Positions 8,084 through 16,846 of a stretch of 64,000 bases of DNA are shown piece after piece. Position 1 is the first letter of the stretch. Every line of letters begins with the position of its first letter. Under the pieces are notes generated by a model that had not been told where the DNA came from, ran no database searches, and saw only the letters and a program-made list of their open reading frames with translations. Origin of the DNA: Thioalkalivibrio sp. K90mix (GTDB lineage: Bacteria > Pseudomonadota > Gammaproteobacteria > Ectothiorhodospirales > Ectothiorhodospiraceae); NCBI RefSeq assembly GCF_000025545.1, contig NC_013889.1, positions 1,481,501 to 1,545,500 on the forward strand. Direction: 5' to 3'. A program made the translations under genes and the position numbers.

Positions 8084-8764
8084 TCAACCGCGCTCATCTT
8101 CCCGGCGCGGATGAACATGCCCGAAACGACCCATGCCCCACCACAGCATGCGATGGCTCAGCCACCAGACCAGGGCGCAGCCGGCCATCAGGGCTGCGAG
8201 CCACACGTACGGATGCACCAGCTCCTGAGGGCGCGCCCACGGTCCAAGCACCCAGTTCACGTTCGCCTCAGGGGTCGAGAGAAGGTACGACACCAGCAAG
8301 ACGGCCCAGCCCACCAGTATCCACAAACGCCCCGCCAGCGGGTCGTACCCCAGGCGCCAGACCATCCACAGCAGGACAAAGGGCAGCGGCAGGTGGTAAA
8401 GGGAAAACAGCCGCAGGTAGAGCGGAATCTCCGGATCGAACATGTAGGCGACAAAGCCGAAGGGCGGGTTGCCCAGCAACACAAGCCCCAGCAGGAAGTC
8501 GATCACCCACCCCATCTCCAGCAGCACCACGCCTACCGCCAGCATGCTCGCCAGACGCCGGCTCTCCAGCCACGCCGCCGCGCACCCGGCGATCAGCGCG
8601 AGATTGGACAGCCAGAGGAAATTGAGCCAGCCATACTGGACCGCGTAGACCGGCACCAGGACGCAGACAAACAGCAGGTAGACAACCAGAAACCAGCGAG
8701 GAAACAAAGCGTAATCGCCTGACGGGGCCGGGCCCTCACTATAACGGTTCGAACCCGGAGTCAC
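8084..8764 (-). CDS. polytopic membrane protein of unknown function
   Basis: 226 residues from GTG 8764 with about six hydrophobic helices (WFLVVYLLFVCVLVPVYAV, FLWLSNLALIAGCAAAWL and others) and aromatic-rich loops. The LSNLAL and YHLPLPFVLLWMVWRLGYD segments look like a conserved inner-membrane protein of uncharacterised type. I do not recognise a transport or enzyme motif. It lies upstream of the LctP-type permease with 72 bp between them and could be co-transcribed with it. It is divergent from the lipoprotein gene at 8838. Confidence 0.75.
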   Translation of the reverse strand: MTPGSNRYSEGPAPSGDYALFPRWFLVVYLLFVCVLVPVYAVQYGWLNFLWLSNLALIAGCAAAWLESRRLASMLAVGVVLLEMGWVIDFLLGLVLLGNPPFGFVAYMFDPEIPLYLRLFSLYHLPLPFVLLWMVWRLGYDPLAGRLWILVGWAVLLVSYLLSTPEANVNWVLGPWARPQELVHPYVWLAALMAGCALVWWLSHRMLWWGMGRFGHVHPRREDERG

Positions 8765-8837
8765 AGTGTTCCTTCACGTGCGCCAGCCTGTTACGCGTAT
8801 GATGAAAAGTCCATTCTTCCCGCGGGAGCACCGGCGC

Positions 8838-9215
8838 GTGAGAACCTGGATTGTCATCAGCGCCACGCTGGCACTGGCGGCCTGCGGCACCCTGCCCCCG
8901 ACCGCTGAACAGGCACGCGATGTGCCCTACAGCTGTGACCGTGGCCCGAACCTGATGGCGAGCTTCAGTGGCAACGAGGCCGAGTTGCGTTTTGGCCGCT
9001 CCAGGGCCGTATTACAGGCGACCGAGGTGGCCTCCGGGGCGCGCTACGCCAACCCCGGCGAGCAGATCGTGTTCTGGACCAAGGGCGAAGCCGCCATGCT
9101 CGAATTCCACGGTATCTACTGGACTTGCCGCGTTCGCCAGCCCAATGCCGATGCAGCTACTCCGGCTCCACCGGCGCCACGGCACTGGAGTGCCGCGGCA
9201 GATGTTCCTGAATAA
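8838..9215 (+). CDS. MliC-like lipoprotein (C-type lysozyme inhibitor family)
   Basis: 125 residues starting at GTG 8838, preceded by GGGAG; an alternative ATG at 8802 has no ribosome-binding site. The N-terminus is a compact lipoprotein signal (TWIVISATLALAAC) with the lipidated Cys at residue 16. The domain then reads YSCDRG, FGRSRAVLQAT, ASGARYANPGEQIVFWTKG and ends with YWTCRV. This two-cysteine beta pattern is that of membrane-bound lysozyme inhibitors (MliC/PliC), which protect peptidoglycan against host or grazer lysozyme. Its 3' end overlaps the convergent gene at 9157-9834 by 59 bp. Confidence 0.78.
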   Translation: MRTWIVISATLALAACGTLPPTAEQARDVPYSCDRGPNLMASFSGNEAELRFGRSRAVLQATEVASGARYANPGEQIVFWTKGEAAMLEFHGIYWTCRVRQPNADAATPAPPAPRHWSAAADVPE

Positions 9216-9834
9216 ACGCCTCCAACCGGCCAAGCACCTCGCCAGCACTGGAAAAGCCTTCCAGGCCACATTCGACCGAGCCATCGAGATACGGTCGCAT
9301 GCCCTCGCTAATAGTCGGCGTAAACCCTACTCCCGTGCTCGCCAGCAACTCCGGGTCCAGACGCCCATCCACATGGATGCGCTGGATCTGCAGTACGGCG
9401 ACCCCCTCCGACGTCACTCGGTCCTCGCGCACCAGTAGCGTCTCGCCGTTGTCGCACTCGGCGATCTGCAGCGCCCCTTCCCGCGCCGTTTGCGCCATTT
9501 GGTGCTCGTAGCTGCGCGCCTCGGGGTCCTGCAGGATCACACGTGCCCCCTCGAAGGCCAGGGCCGCCAGCAGCAGTACCCCCGCCAGGCCGAACAGCGT
9601 AGCCGCCACCCGCCGCCAGCCCAGCGCAAACCCGACGACACCGCCCAGCAGCAACAGCGGCGTACCCCACTCGAAGGTCCGGGCCAACGGTCCGGGCATG
9701 AAGTCGATCCCGCCGCCGAGCCCCAGCAGGGCGGTCACATACAGCCAGACGATCCCCAGCCCGACCCCGAGCAGGATCGCGATCAGCGTGCGCCAGAACA
9801 GCGAATGCCTGCGTTCGGGTTGCGTATCGGCCAT
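9157..9834 (-). CDS. membrane-anchored protein of unknown function
   Basis: 225 residues. ATG 9834 (MADTQPERRHSLFWRTLIA) has a strong GGAGAAGG site. The first 100 residues contain three hydrophobic segments (LIAILLGVGLGIVWLYVTAL, LLLLGGVVGFALGW, VAATLFGLAGVLLLAALAF). The rest is a soluble, probably periplasmic domain with IAECDNGETLLVREDRVTS and two cysteines. No known domain is recognised. The C-terminus overlaps the end of the convergent MliC-like gene, so the two transcripts are antisense to each other over about 60 bp. Confidence 0.7.
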   Translation of the reverse strand: MADTQPERRHSLFWRTLIAILLGVGLGIVWLYVTALLGLGGGIDFMPGPLARTFEWGTPLLLLGGVVGFALGWRRVAATLFGLAGVLLLAALAFEGARVILQDPEARSYEHQMAQTAREGALQIAECDNGETLLVREDRVTSEGVAVLQIQRIHVDGRLDPELLASTGVGFTPTISEGMRPYLDGSVECGLEGFSSAGEVLGRLEAFIQEHLPRHSSAVAPVEPE

Positions 9835-9935
9835 ACCCTTCTCCAATCCAGTCCAATCGGCGCAGCCTAAGCAAACACGCGCCGATGTGCACGCCAGGGC
9901 CCACCACCTGGCGTATCTAACCGGAACCCCTGCCC

Positions 9936-9962
9936 TCAAGTTTCCTCAAACGCGGCCGTTAA
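9936..9962 (+). promoter_or_regulatory. sigma-28 (FliA) promoter of the orphan flagellin
   Basis: TCAAGTTT, an 11-bp spacer, then GCCGTTAA matches the enterobacterial FliA consensus TAAAGTTT-N11-GCCGATAA at 14 of 16 positions. It lies 80 bp upstream of the flagellin start. The same geometry recurs before fliD and the two other flagellins. Confidence 0.85.
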
Positions 9963-10041
9963 GCAGCTGTAGACGGGAACTTCCGGCTGCGGAATCTGGC
10001 CCTTCGCCGGATCGCCCTTGTGGCGCGCGAGACCCGACAAA

Positions 10042-11169
10042 ATGGCCCAGGTGCTGAGTGTTGCCACCAACCTCCTGTCGCTCAATGCCCAGCGCCACCT
10101 GCGCCAGTCGCAGGCCGCCCTGCAGACGGCCTTTCAGCGCCTCGCTTCGGGCCAGCGCATCAATTCGGCGCGCGACGACGCCGCCGGGCTGGCCATCTCC
10201 GAACGCTTCACAACCCAGATCCGCGGCCTGAACCAGGCCATGCGCAACGCGCAGGACGGCATCTCGCTGGCCCAGACCGCCGAGGGCGCCCTGGGCTCCA
10301 TGACCGGCAACCTGCAACGTATCCGCCAGCTGGCGGTACAGGCGGCCAACGCCACCCTGTCGGCCTCGGATCGTGGCGCCATCGACCGCGAGGTTCGCCA
10401 GCTCCTGGCCGAGAACGACCGTATCGCGACCCAGACAACCTTTAACGGCCGTTCACTGCTGGACGGATCCATGGGCACCGCTTTCTTCCAGATCGGCCCC
10501 AATGCCGGGCAGACGCTCGCCATCGACCTCGGCGACAGCATGCGCAACCGCTTCGTGGGTGCCATTGCCAGCGCCTATTCCGGCGAACTGGAGGCCGCCT
10601 TCGCCAGCGATCCGCTGGAGGTGGATCAGGATTTCTTCATCCGTGTGGGCGAGCGCGACCCGGTGGAGATCCCTGCAGGCCACTATCGCACGCCCCAGGA
10701 ACTGACGGCCGCGATCGACCGCGCCCTCGGATCCACCGGACGCGCGGTCCTGACCGACGACGGCCGGCTGAATCTGATCGCCCGCGAGACCCTGACGATC
10801 TCGGGTGAGACCGCCATCGACACGCTCGGGCTGCCGGCCACCACCGAAACCGGGGGGAGCCTGAACGATGTCGACCTGACCACGCGCCAAGGGGCCAGCG
10901 ATGCCCTCTCACGTCTGGATGCCGCACTGGACGCGGTCAACGCGCGGCGCAGCCAGTTCGGGGCCATCCAGAACCGCTTCGAGTCGACGATTACCAACCT
11001 GGGCATTACCAGTGACAACCTGGCGGCCGCCCGCAGCCGTATCCTGGATGCCGATTACGCGGCCGAGGTCACCCGCCTCGTGCGCGCCCAGATCCTGCAA
11101 CAGGCCGGAGTCGCCGTGCTCGTTCAGGCCAACGCGCTACCGCAGACCTTCCTGCGCCTGCTCCAGTAA
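10042..11169 (+). CDS. orphan flagellin-like protein
   Basis: 375 residues. The N-terminal D0/D1 region (SLNAQRHLRQSQAALQTAFQ, SGQRINSARDDAAGLAISERF) and the C-terminal one (ITNLGITSDNLAAARSRI, RAQILQQAGVAVLVQANALP) are canonical flagellin. The central domain is divergent and shorter than in the pair at 59611-62987. The start MAQVLSVATN and end TFLRLLQ also differ from the main flagellins (MSQVINTN and NVLALLQ). It stands alone, 48 kb from the filament genes, but keeps its own sigma-28 promoter, so it is probably a minor or specialised filament subunit. No clear ribosome-binding site precedes ATG 10042. Confidence 0.92.
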   Translation: MAQVLSVATNLLSLNAQRHLRQSQAALQTAFQRLASGQRINSARDDAAGLAISERFTTQIRGLNQAMRNAQDGISLAQTAEGALGSMTGNLQRIRQLAVQAANATLSASDRGAIDREVRQLLAENDRIATQTTFNGRSLLDGSMGTAFFQIGPNAGQTLAIDLGDSMRNRFVGAIASAYSGELEAAFASDPLEVDQDFFIRVGERDPVEIPAGHYRTPQELTAAIDRALGSTGRAVLTDDGRLNLIARETLTISGETAIDTLGLPATTETGGSLNDVDLTTRQGASDALSRLDAALDAVNARRSQFGAIQNRFESTITNLGITSDNLAAARSRILDADYAAEVTRLVRAQILQQAGVAVLVQANALPQTFLRLLQ

Positions 11170-11186
11170 CCAGGGGCGAGGCGTCC

Positions 11187-12089
11187 CTACTCTCCTGCCG
11201 GCCGCGCAGCCGCGCCGGAGAACTCCGCCCCCCGGACATCATCGTCGGTCCAGCCACGGTCCTGGTCACGACCCGTCACCCACCATTCGTGCACAAACAG
11301 CCGAATCGGCCCGAGCACGCGCTCCTCGAAGCGCGATGGCAGCGTATACGGTCCGACCTCCTCGTACTCCAGGAAGGTGGTATCGACATGGGCATTCCGG
11401 GTCGGCTCGAAGCCGGTCAGGGTGATGTGCACCCGGTAGAGGCGATCCGTTTCGGGGTGGATCCACATCACCACCTGGTCTTCGTCGGCCTTGCCGAAAC
11501 CGGGCTGGATCGTGGCCAGCACGCGACGGTAGTCCACGCCACCCTCACGGCGATCTTCCAGCCGCGTCATCGATGTCGCCCGGTGTTTCACGAAGGTCGG
11601 CCCATAGTGGAACAGCTTGCCGGCATCGGTCGTCATCGCCGTGGCACGAATCCGGTCCTCGTCTTCGCTGCGTTCGCCGTTGTAGTACACGCGAATCTCG
11701 TCACGCTGGCGGATGACCGTCTTGGTGCCCTCCGGCCCCGTGTAATGCACCGCATACAGCTCGTCCGCCGGGCGGTAGCGCTCCTCGCCCTGGCCACGGT
11801 ACCCACCATCCGCCACCAGCGGCTGCACGCGCTGCACCATTCGCCCCCACTCCCCGTCCGTAGCCTGGTTCAGGTCGCCGTCGTACTCGCGAAGGTCCCC
11901 GCCGTGAGCGGCCATGGTCCGGTCGAACAGTTCCTGGGCCGTCATCCCGTCCGCGAAAGCCCGGTCGTCATCAGGATCCGGGAAGGTAGTGGCGCAACCC
12001 GCCAGCAGCAGTACAGAAAAAACCAGCAGCGGCGCTACCCATGCGCTCGCACGGTACACCGGCAATGTGGTCTTGTTCTTTTTCTCCAT
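11187..12089 (-). CDS. outer-membrane lipoprotein, LolA-like fold suspected
   Basis: 300 residues with a lipoprotein signal ending [11 protein letters not shown] (Cys 32). The mature part has many beta strands: [53 protein letters not shown] and [12 protein letters not shown]. The pattern of residue-scoring strands followed by a polarity-changing C-terminus resembles outer-membrane lipoprotein-sorting or DUF1329-type proteins, but I cannot name a family. Start ATG 12089. It is convergent with the orphan flagellin (17 bp apart) and divergent from the chemoreceptor, sharing a regulatory region with three TGTACA boxes. Confidence 0.75.
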   Translation of the reverse strand: MEKKNKTTLPVYRASAWVAPLLVFSVLLLAGCATTFPDPDDDRAFADGMTAQELFDRTMAAHGGDLREYDGDLNQATDGEWGRMVQRVQPLVADGGYRGQGEERYRPADELYAVHYTGPEGTKTVIRQRDEIRVYYNGERSEDEDRIRATAMTTDAGKLFHYGPTFVKHRATSMTRLEDRREGGVDYRRVLATIQPGFGKADEDQVVMWIHPETDRLYRVHITLTGFEPTRNAHVDTTFLEYEEVGPYTLPSRFEERVLGPIRLFVHEWWVTGRDQDRGWTDDDVRGAEFSGAAARPAGE

Positions 12090-12113
12090 TTCTGCACCCT
12101 CGAACTTTCTTTA

Positions 12114-12141
12114 TGTACAGATCTTGTACAATGTATGTACA
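12114..12141. promoter_or_regulatory. three helically phased TGTACA boxes
   Basis: TGTACA occurs at 12114, 12125 and 12136, each exactly 11 bp after the last, in the 97-bp gap between the lipoprotein start (12089, minus) and the chemoreceptor start (12187, plus). Each hexamer is itself palindromic, so a dimeric regulator could bind cooperatively along one DNA face. The regulator is unknown. Confidence 0.55.
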
Positions 12142-12186
12142 TGGAGTTCAATAGGGCGTCATCAACCAACCGCTCAGGATGTGCCC

Positions 12187-13494
12187 ATGTGTGCAAATGC
12201 CACCCGGCTCCCCACCCAGGGGGCACCCCTTGCGGTTTCCCGCGACGACGCCACGGCGATACTCGCGGCCGTCCGCGATGCCGTCGCCTATATCGAATTT
12301 GCGCCGAACGGTACGGTGCTCGACGCCAACTCGCACTTCCTCGAGACCGTCGGTCACCCCCGCGAGGATGTGATCGGCCAGCACCATCGGATGTTCTGCG
12401 ACCCGGCCTATGTTCGCTCCATGGAATACCGGCAGTTCTGGCAGCAGCTGGCTGCGGGCGAGTCCCACGCCGGCACCTTCCCCAGGGTCACGCGAGCTGG
12501 CGAAACCATCTGGCTGGAGGCCACCTACTTTCCGGTACGCGATGCCCGGGGCGAGGTGTACAAGGTCGTCAAAATCGCATCGAATGTGACCGGCAAGATG
12601 GAGACGCTCCACGACCAGGCAGCCGTATTCGAGGCGCTGGATCGCTCCCAGGCGGTCATTGAGTTCACGCCGGACGGCACCATCCTCAAGGCCAACGACA
12701 ACTTCCTGCAGGCCGTCGGTTACCCGCTCGAACACATTCAGGGCCAGCACCACCGGATGTTCTGCGACGACGCCTTCTACCGCGAGAACCCGAATTTCTG
12801 GCGAGACCTCGCCGGCGGGCGCTTCATGAGCGGCAAATTCCGCCGTTTCAAGTCCTCCGGCGAGGAGATCTGGCTGGAGGCCACCTACAACCCGATCCTC
12901 GATGACCAGGGCCGCACCGTGAAGGTCATCAAGTTCGCCACAGACATCACCGCCAGCGTGCACATGGCCGAGCGCACCCGGGAGGCCTCCGCCATCGCCT
13001 GCGAAATGGCCCAGAAAACGGCGGATGGCGCGCAACGTGGGGAGGCCTCGCTGGAGGCCAACGCGACCAACTCCGAACAGATCCGCCAGCATGTGGCCGA
13101 AACCAAATCGGCGATCGATCGACTCAATGCCGAGGCGCGCAGCATCGAATCAATCATCGAGACCATCCGCAGCGTGGCGGAGACCACCAAGATGCTGTCC
13201 CTCAATGCCGCTATCGAGGCCGCGCGTGCCGGCGAGCAAGGGCGCGGCTTTGCCGTGGTGGCACAGGAGGTCCGCAAGCTCGCGTCCGATACACGCGACG
13301 CCACCAGTCAGATCGCCGAGGTCATTCATGGCAACCTGCAAGGCACCCAGGCGATCGCCGAGCGTATCGACACTGTGAACAAGGTGGCGGAACAAGGGCG
13401 CCAACAGGTCCTGTCGGTACAGCAGATCATGGCCGAAATTCGCGAAGGCGCCAGCCATGTTGTTCAATCGGTTTCCTCGATCCCGCGCATCTGA
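12187..13494 (+). CDS. soluble methyl-accepting chemotaxis protein with two PAS domains
   Basis: 435 residues, no membrane segment. Two near-duplicate PAS domains span about 25-135 and 147-257, each with a [18 protein letters not shown] block and [11 protein letters not shown]-type strand. This Aer/PAS-MCP subgroup usually senses redox or oxygen through FAD or haem. The signalling domain shows the conserved tip [20 protein letters not shown] followed by [15 protein letters not shown]. The C-terminal arm after the tip is short. ATG 12187 begins [11 protein letters not shown]. It probably feeds the flagellar motor encoded elsewhere and by the filament genes at 57-63 kb. Confidence 0.9.
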   Translation: MCANATRLPTQGAPLAVSRDDATAILAAVRDAVAYIEFAPNGTVLDANSHFLETVGHPREDVIGQHHRMFCDPAYVRSMEYRQFWQQLAAGESHAGTFPRVTRAGETIWLEATYFPVRDARGEVYKVVKIASNVTGKMETLHDQAAVFEALDRSQAVIEFTPDGTILKANDNFLQAVGYPLEHIQGQHHRMFCDDAFYRENPNFWRDLAGGRFMSGKFRRFKSSGEEIWLEATYNPILDDQGRTVKVIKFATDITASVHMAERTREASAIACEMAQKTADGAQRGEASLEANATNSEQIRQHVAETKSAIDRLNAEARSIESIIETIRSVAETTKMLSLNAAIEAARAGEQGRGFAVVAQEVRKLASDTRDATSQIAEVIHGNLQGTQAIAERIDTVNKVAEQGRQQVLSVQQIMAEIREGASHVVQSVSSIPRI

Positions 13495-13585
13495 CCCGGC
13501 CTGCACGAGGCCACGCACATCCGCCATGCAGAACCATCCGGGCCGCGGGTTGCTCCTGACGGCCGAAGCCCCGCGCGCCATTGAA

Positions 13586-13702
13586 AGCAGGGGCTCGGCC
13601 GCCCGTTGTTATCAGAAACGGGCGTGGGAACGGCGTTGCGGCTCCTTTGTGCAGAATGACTGCACGACAGTCACCGCGCATTAAACGCACGCAAAAGCGA
13701 CT
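13586..13702 (-). repeat. truncated inverted copy of the 295-bp element
   Basis: Read on the minus strand, this 117-bp stretch matches roughly positions 4236-4355 of copy 1 (TTTTGCGTGCG, GCAGTCATTCTGCACAAAGG, CCGCAACGCCGTTCCC). Both termini are missing. It lies in the 492-bp gap between the chemoreceptor and the EAL gene, whose remainder shows no feature I can support. Confidence 0.7.
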
Positions 13703-13986
13703 CGAGCGCGGACACGCGATTCAACCAGCGTGTCCCTGGCGGCCTTGGCGCGAGGCCTCCCACTCCGCGCCGCGTCCCCGAGGCCTCAAACCAGGACACC
13801 CGGACCGATCGCTGAGCGGCCAGGGCGTCCCTTTCCTGTTCCTATGAACTACACTCCAGAACAACGGCTTACAACTGCCTATAACGGCCAGGGCGGTTAT
13901 CGCTGAGGATCCGCGACCGCACCGCCATACTTGCTCTGCCCCGACAGGGCGCAACGCCGGCCAGGAAGGCCAAAGGATGCCTCGCG

Positions 13987-15225
13987 ATGTCCAGGTTCGA
14001 GTCGGTACAACCGTTGGCCGCGAATATCCGGTATTCCGACTATCTGGCTCGAACCACGCTTCGCGCCTGGGTCGGGATGTCCTTTTTATCCGCGACGCTG
14101 ATCATCGTCGCCGGCCTGTTGATCTCCTGGTTAATGCCGTACCTGGCGGGTGGCGCCGACAGCATCGTGCCGCACTTCTACTACGTGCCGATCCTGTTTG
14201 CCGCCGCGCGCTTTGGTCCCGGCGCCGCCCTCATCGTGGCACTGGTGGCCGGCGTACTCGCCGGTCCGCTGACCTATGTCGATGTCGCGGCCGCTACCGC
14301 ACAGGAGACGGAACGCTGGCTGACGCGCACTGCCTTCTTCGTCGGCATCGGGCAATTGATGGCCTGGCTGGTCATTCCCGCGCTGCACCCGGTCACCGAA
14401 GAGCTCCGGCGCATGCGCCAGGAGTTCGACATCCGCCGAGGGCTGAAACACAACGAATTCTTTCTGCGCTACCAGCCGATCTATTCGCTCCGCCAGCGCC
14501 GTTTTGTCGGGGTCGAGGCGCTGATTCGCTGGCAGCACCCCGCACACGGCGAACTCGCTCCAGCGGACTTTCTCGACGTGGCGGAGGACTCCTCCCTGAT
14601 CCATGACATCGGCGAACTGGTAATCGCCGAAGGCTGCCGGCAGGCCGAGGAATGGGCGACCCTCGCGCGGGAGCAGGGCCGCGGACCCTGGTACACCGCG
14701 ATCAATCTCTCCGCCCGGGACCTGGTTCGCCCCGAGCTCGCATACGACGTCGCGTCGGCACTCAATCGCCACCACCTGCCGCCTGAACTGCTAACCATCG
14801 AACTCACCGAGAGCGTTCTCGCCCTGGAGGATGCCGAGCCCGCCCTCGAGGCCCTGAAACATCTGGGGGTGCATCTTGCCATCGATGATTTCGGCACTGG
14901 GTATTCGTCCCTCGCCTACCTCAACCGCTTCCCGATCGACACGCTTAAACTCGACCGGCAGCTGGTGTCCCGTCTCGGTCATGACCCTTCGGCCGAAGAT
15001 CTCGCACGAGGCATCGTACTGCTGGCCAGTTCCCTCGGGCTGAAGATGGTCGCCGAGGGCATCGAAACCCTCGAACAGGTCGAGCGCGGCCAGGAACTCG
15101 GCTTCGATCTGATTCAGGGGTTCTATTTTGCGCGGCCGCTGACCGCAGACCAGATCCCCTCGCTCCTGATGATCGACAACGTCGATCCGGACCATCCCCC
15201 AACGCCGGAGGCAACACGCGCGTAA
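13987..15225 (+). CDS. membrane EAL-domain cyclic di-GMP phosphodiesterase
   Basis: 412 residues. The first 140 contain about four membrane helices (MSFLSATLIIVAGLLISWLM, VPILFAAARFGPGAALIVAL, LAGPLTYV), a DUF4118/MASE-like sensor. The EAL domain spans about 145-395 with catalytic landmarks intact: GVEALIRWQHP, INLSARDL, IELTES, AIDDFGTGYSSLAYL, KLDRQLV and MVAEGIET. There is no GGDEF partner, so it should hydrolyse cyclic di-GMP to pGpG. It counteracts the diguanylate cyclases at 1, 33299 and 34891. The start MSRFESVQ follows AGGCCAAAGGATG-type sequence. Confidence 0.92.
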   Translation: MSRFESVQPLAANIRYSDYLARTTLRAWVGMSFLSATLIIVAGLLISWLMPYLAGGADSIVPHFYYVPILFAAARFGPGAALIVALVAGVLAGPLTYVDVAAATAQETERWLTRTAFFVGIGQLMAWLVIPALHPVTEELRRMRQEFDIRRGLKHNEFFLRYQPIYSLRQRRFVGVEALIRWQHPAHGELAPADFLDVAEDSSLIHDIGELVIAEGCRQAEEWATLAREQGRGPWYTAINLSARDLVRPELAYDVASALNRHHLPPELLTIELTESVLALEDAEPALEALKHLGVHLAIDDFGTGYSSLAYLNRFPIDTLKLDRQLVSRLGHDPSAEDLARGIVLLASSLGLKMVAEGIETLEQVERGQELGFDLIQGFYFARPLTADQIPSLLMIDNVDPDHPPTPEATRA

Positions 15226-15257
15226 AAAAACCCGGCGGGCACAGCGGCGCCGCCGGG
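15224..15257 (-). terminator. intrinsic terminator of the DUF4168 gene
   Basis: On the minus strand, CCCGGCGG and CCGCCGGG form an 8-bp stem followed by seven Ts. It lies 36 bp after the stop at 15293 and overlaps the end of the convergent EAL gene, so it may act in both directions. Confidence 0.8.
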
Positions 15258-15292
15258 GTCCTGGGAGATATCGGGCGTAGTACTCCCGGAGG

Positions 15293-15688
15293 TTACGAAC
15301 CCTCCGCGATCTCGGCGAATTGCTCACCGAGGTCGCTGTCGTTATCGATCAGGTAGGCAATCTCCTGGTATTCCTCGACGGTCAGCCCTTCATCCTCAAT
15401 CGCGGCGACCATCTCGTCATTGGCCTCGTCGCGCAGCTCCTGGGCTTCCTCGCCTTCTGCTTCCGCGATGTCATCTGCGTATTCCGCGCGGATGTCCTGG
15501 GCGGCTTCCGCGGCGGCCAGAAAGCTTTCCAGGTCGCTCTCACTGACGTCCTCGGCAGACATCTGGGGATCATCGGTCCATTCCTGCTCGAACACATTCG
15601 GATCATCCGCCGCCACGATGCCCGTGCCACCCAATGCGAGCCCGAAAGCCAGGGCGATCGAATATGCGGTAGCGGTCTTGTGTCCCAT
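15293..15688 (-). CDS. secreted DUF4168 protein
   Basis: 131 residues. Signal peptide MGHKTATAYSIALAFGLALG with cleavage near VAADD. The mature part is very acidic and helical: SFLAAAEAAQDIRAEYADDI, VAAIEDEGLTVEEYQEIAYL and ends GEQFAEIAEGS. The heptad-like FxxAxxAxxxI and LTVEEYQEI signature corresponds to DUF4168, a periplasmic family of unknown role. Monocistronic: it has its own intrinsic terminator and more than 300 bp of upstream non-coding DNA, which holds only the terminator of the next gene. Confidence 0.8.
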   Translation of the reverse strand: MGHKTATAYSIALAFGLALGGTGIVAADDPNVFEQEWTDDPQMSAEDVSESDLESFLAAAEAAQDIRAEYADDIAEAEGEEAQELRDEANDEMVAAIEDEGLTVEEYQEIAYLIDNDSDLGEQFAEIAEGS

Positions 15689-15957
15689 GCTGCGCCTCCT
15701 GCTTCATCAGATCGGTTGGATTGCGATAGCCCGTCGCCATGCACGGGCCGTCTGGTCTGAAACGCTGCAGCCTCCGTGCCAACTTGTCCTGAATGCTGCA
15801 TATCGCGCCCTCATGCGGTTCCCGCACTTGGATGCCTTGACCGAATGGAACTCCATCACATCCAGAAGTGGGTCATTCAGACACATGCATCGCCCCGACC
15901 CGTGTCGCTCCGACCCACTCCCCGCCTCGGTCAACACCGACAAGGTCCTTCACCTGC

Positions 15958-15987
15958 AAAAAAGCCCCAGGCGCAATGCCACGGGGC
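15958..15987 (-). terminator. intrinsic terminator of the DUF4197 gene
   Basis: On the minus strand, GCCCC and GGGGC pair around an inner TGGC/GCGCC stem and are followed by TTTTTT. It begins 25 bp after the stop at 16012. The rest of the 323-bp gap 15689-16011 shows nothing else that I can support. Confidence 0.75.
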
Positions 15988-16011
15988 CCACCGTTCTGCT
16001 CGGCGTCAGGT

Positions 16012-16716
16012 TTAGCTTGGGCCGAAGTACTCCCGCAGAAGTTGCGTCGTGCGCGCGGCCGGGTCCTCGCGAATGCGACGTTCCTCGTCCGCCAGGATGG
16101 TAAACAGACCGTCCAGTGCGTGGTCGGTCACATAGCGATCCAGATCCACATCCAGATCGGCCAGGCCGGGGATACGACGGGCCGCATCGCGCAGCGGCTG
16201 GTACACCCGGTACACCCCGGCGCCCTCCATGTGCTCGCGGACCACGGGCGCATAGCGCTCGCGCAGATCCGACTCGGACGCACCGCGCAGGTACTGAGTC
16301 GCGGCATCATCATCACCGCGCAGTACCGCGTGAACATCGGACGGCTGCATGCCGCGAATCGCGCTCACGAACACCGGGGCTGCCTCCCGTGCAGCCGCCT
16401 CGGCGGCCCGGTTCATGCGCCGCTCGAGATCGTCGACCTGGCTGCCCAGCCCGGCGCTGCGCAGCATATCCCCGGCCTGCCGCAACTCCTGTGGCAGACC
16501 GATCCGGATGGCCTGGTTGCCCCAGTAGCCGTCTTCCTGCCCCGTACGCTCCACGGTCCGTTCGGTGCCGACTCGCAGGGCCTCGCGGATCGCGTCTTCC
16601 GCCCGGTCACCACCACTCCCCTCCCCATTCAGGCCAAAGTCGCGGACATCCAGGCCCGCACAGGCGGAGAGAAAGAACGGCAGAAACAGCAACAACAAAA
16701 GCGGCGAATGACGCAT
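16012..16716 (-). CDS. DUF4197 lipoprotein
   Basis: 234 residues from ATG 16716 (MRHSPLLLLLFLPFFLSACA), a textbook lipoprotein signal with Cys at residue 19. The domain has AIREALRVGTERTVERTG, IRIGLPQEL, RMNRAAEAAAREAAPVF, VLRGDDDAATQYLR and VTDHALDGLFTILADEER. These are the DUF4197 signatures (paired helices with LxxGLxxAV and AATxYxR blocks). The function of the family is unknown. Divergent from the lipase gene at 16847 with a 130-bp shared promoter region. Confidence 0.88.
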   Translation of the reverse strand: MRHSPLLLLLFLPFFLSACAGLDVRDFGLNGEGSGGDRAEDAIREALRVGTERTVERTGQEDGYWGNQAIRIGLPQELRQAGDMLRSAGLGSQVDDLERRMNRAAEAAAREAAPVFVSAIRGMQPSDVHAVLRGDDDAATQYLRGASESDLRERYAPVVREHMEGAGVYRVYQPLRDAARRIPGLADLDVDLDRYVTDHALDGLFTILADEERRIREDPAARTTQLLREYFGPS

Positions 16717-16846
16717 GCGGACACTCCGACAAAAATCGTACGGGGCATGATACACATCACGCCTCGCATACCCCGTGCCCCGTTCGCCACATCCGACACC
16801 GCGCCAGGCTTGCGATCCACCCCCGCATGCTCAATCGTTAGGGAAT

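Noticed and set aside
8735-8760. GGTTCGAACCCG resembling a tRNA T-arm
   Set aside because: It lies in the first codons of the membrane protein gene at 8764 and no acceptor or anticodon stem can be built around it.
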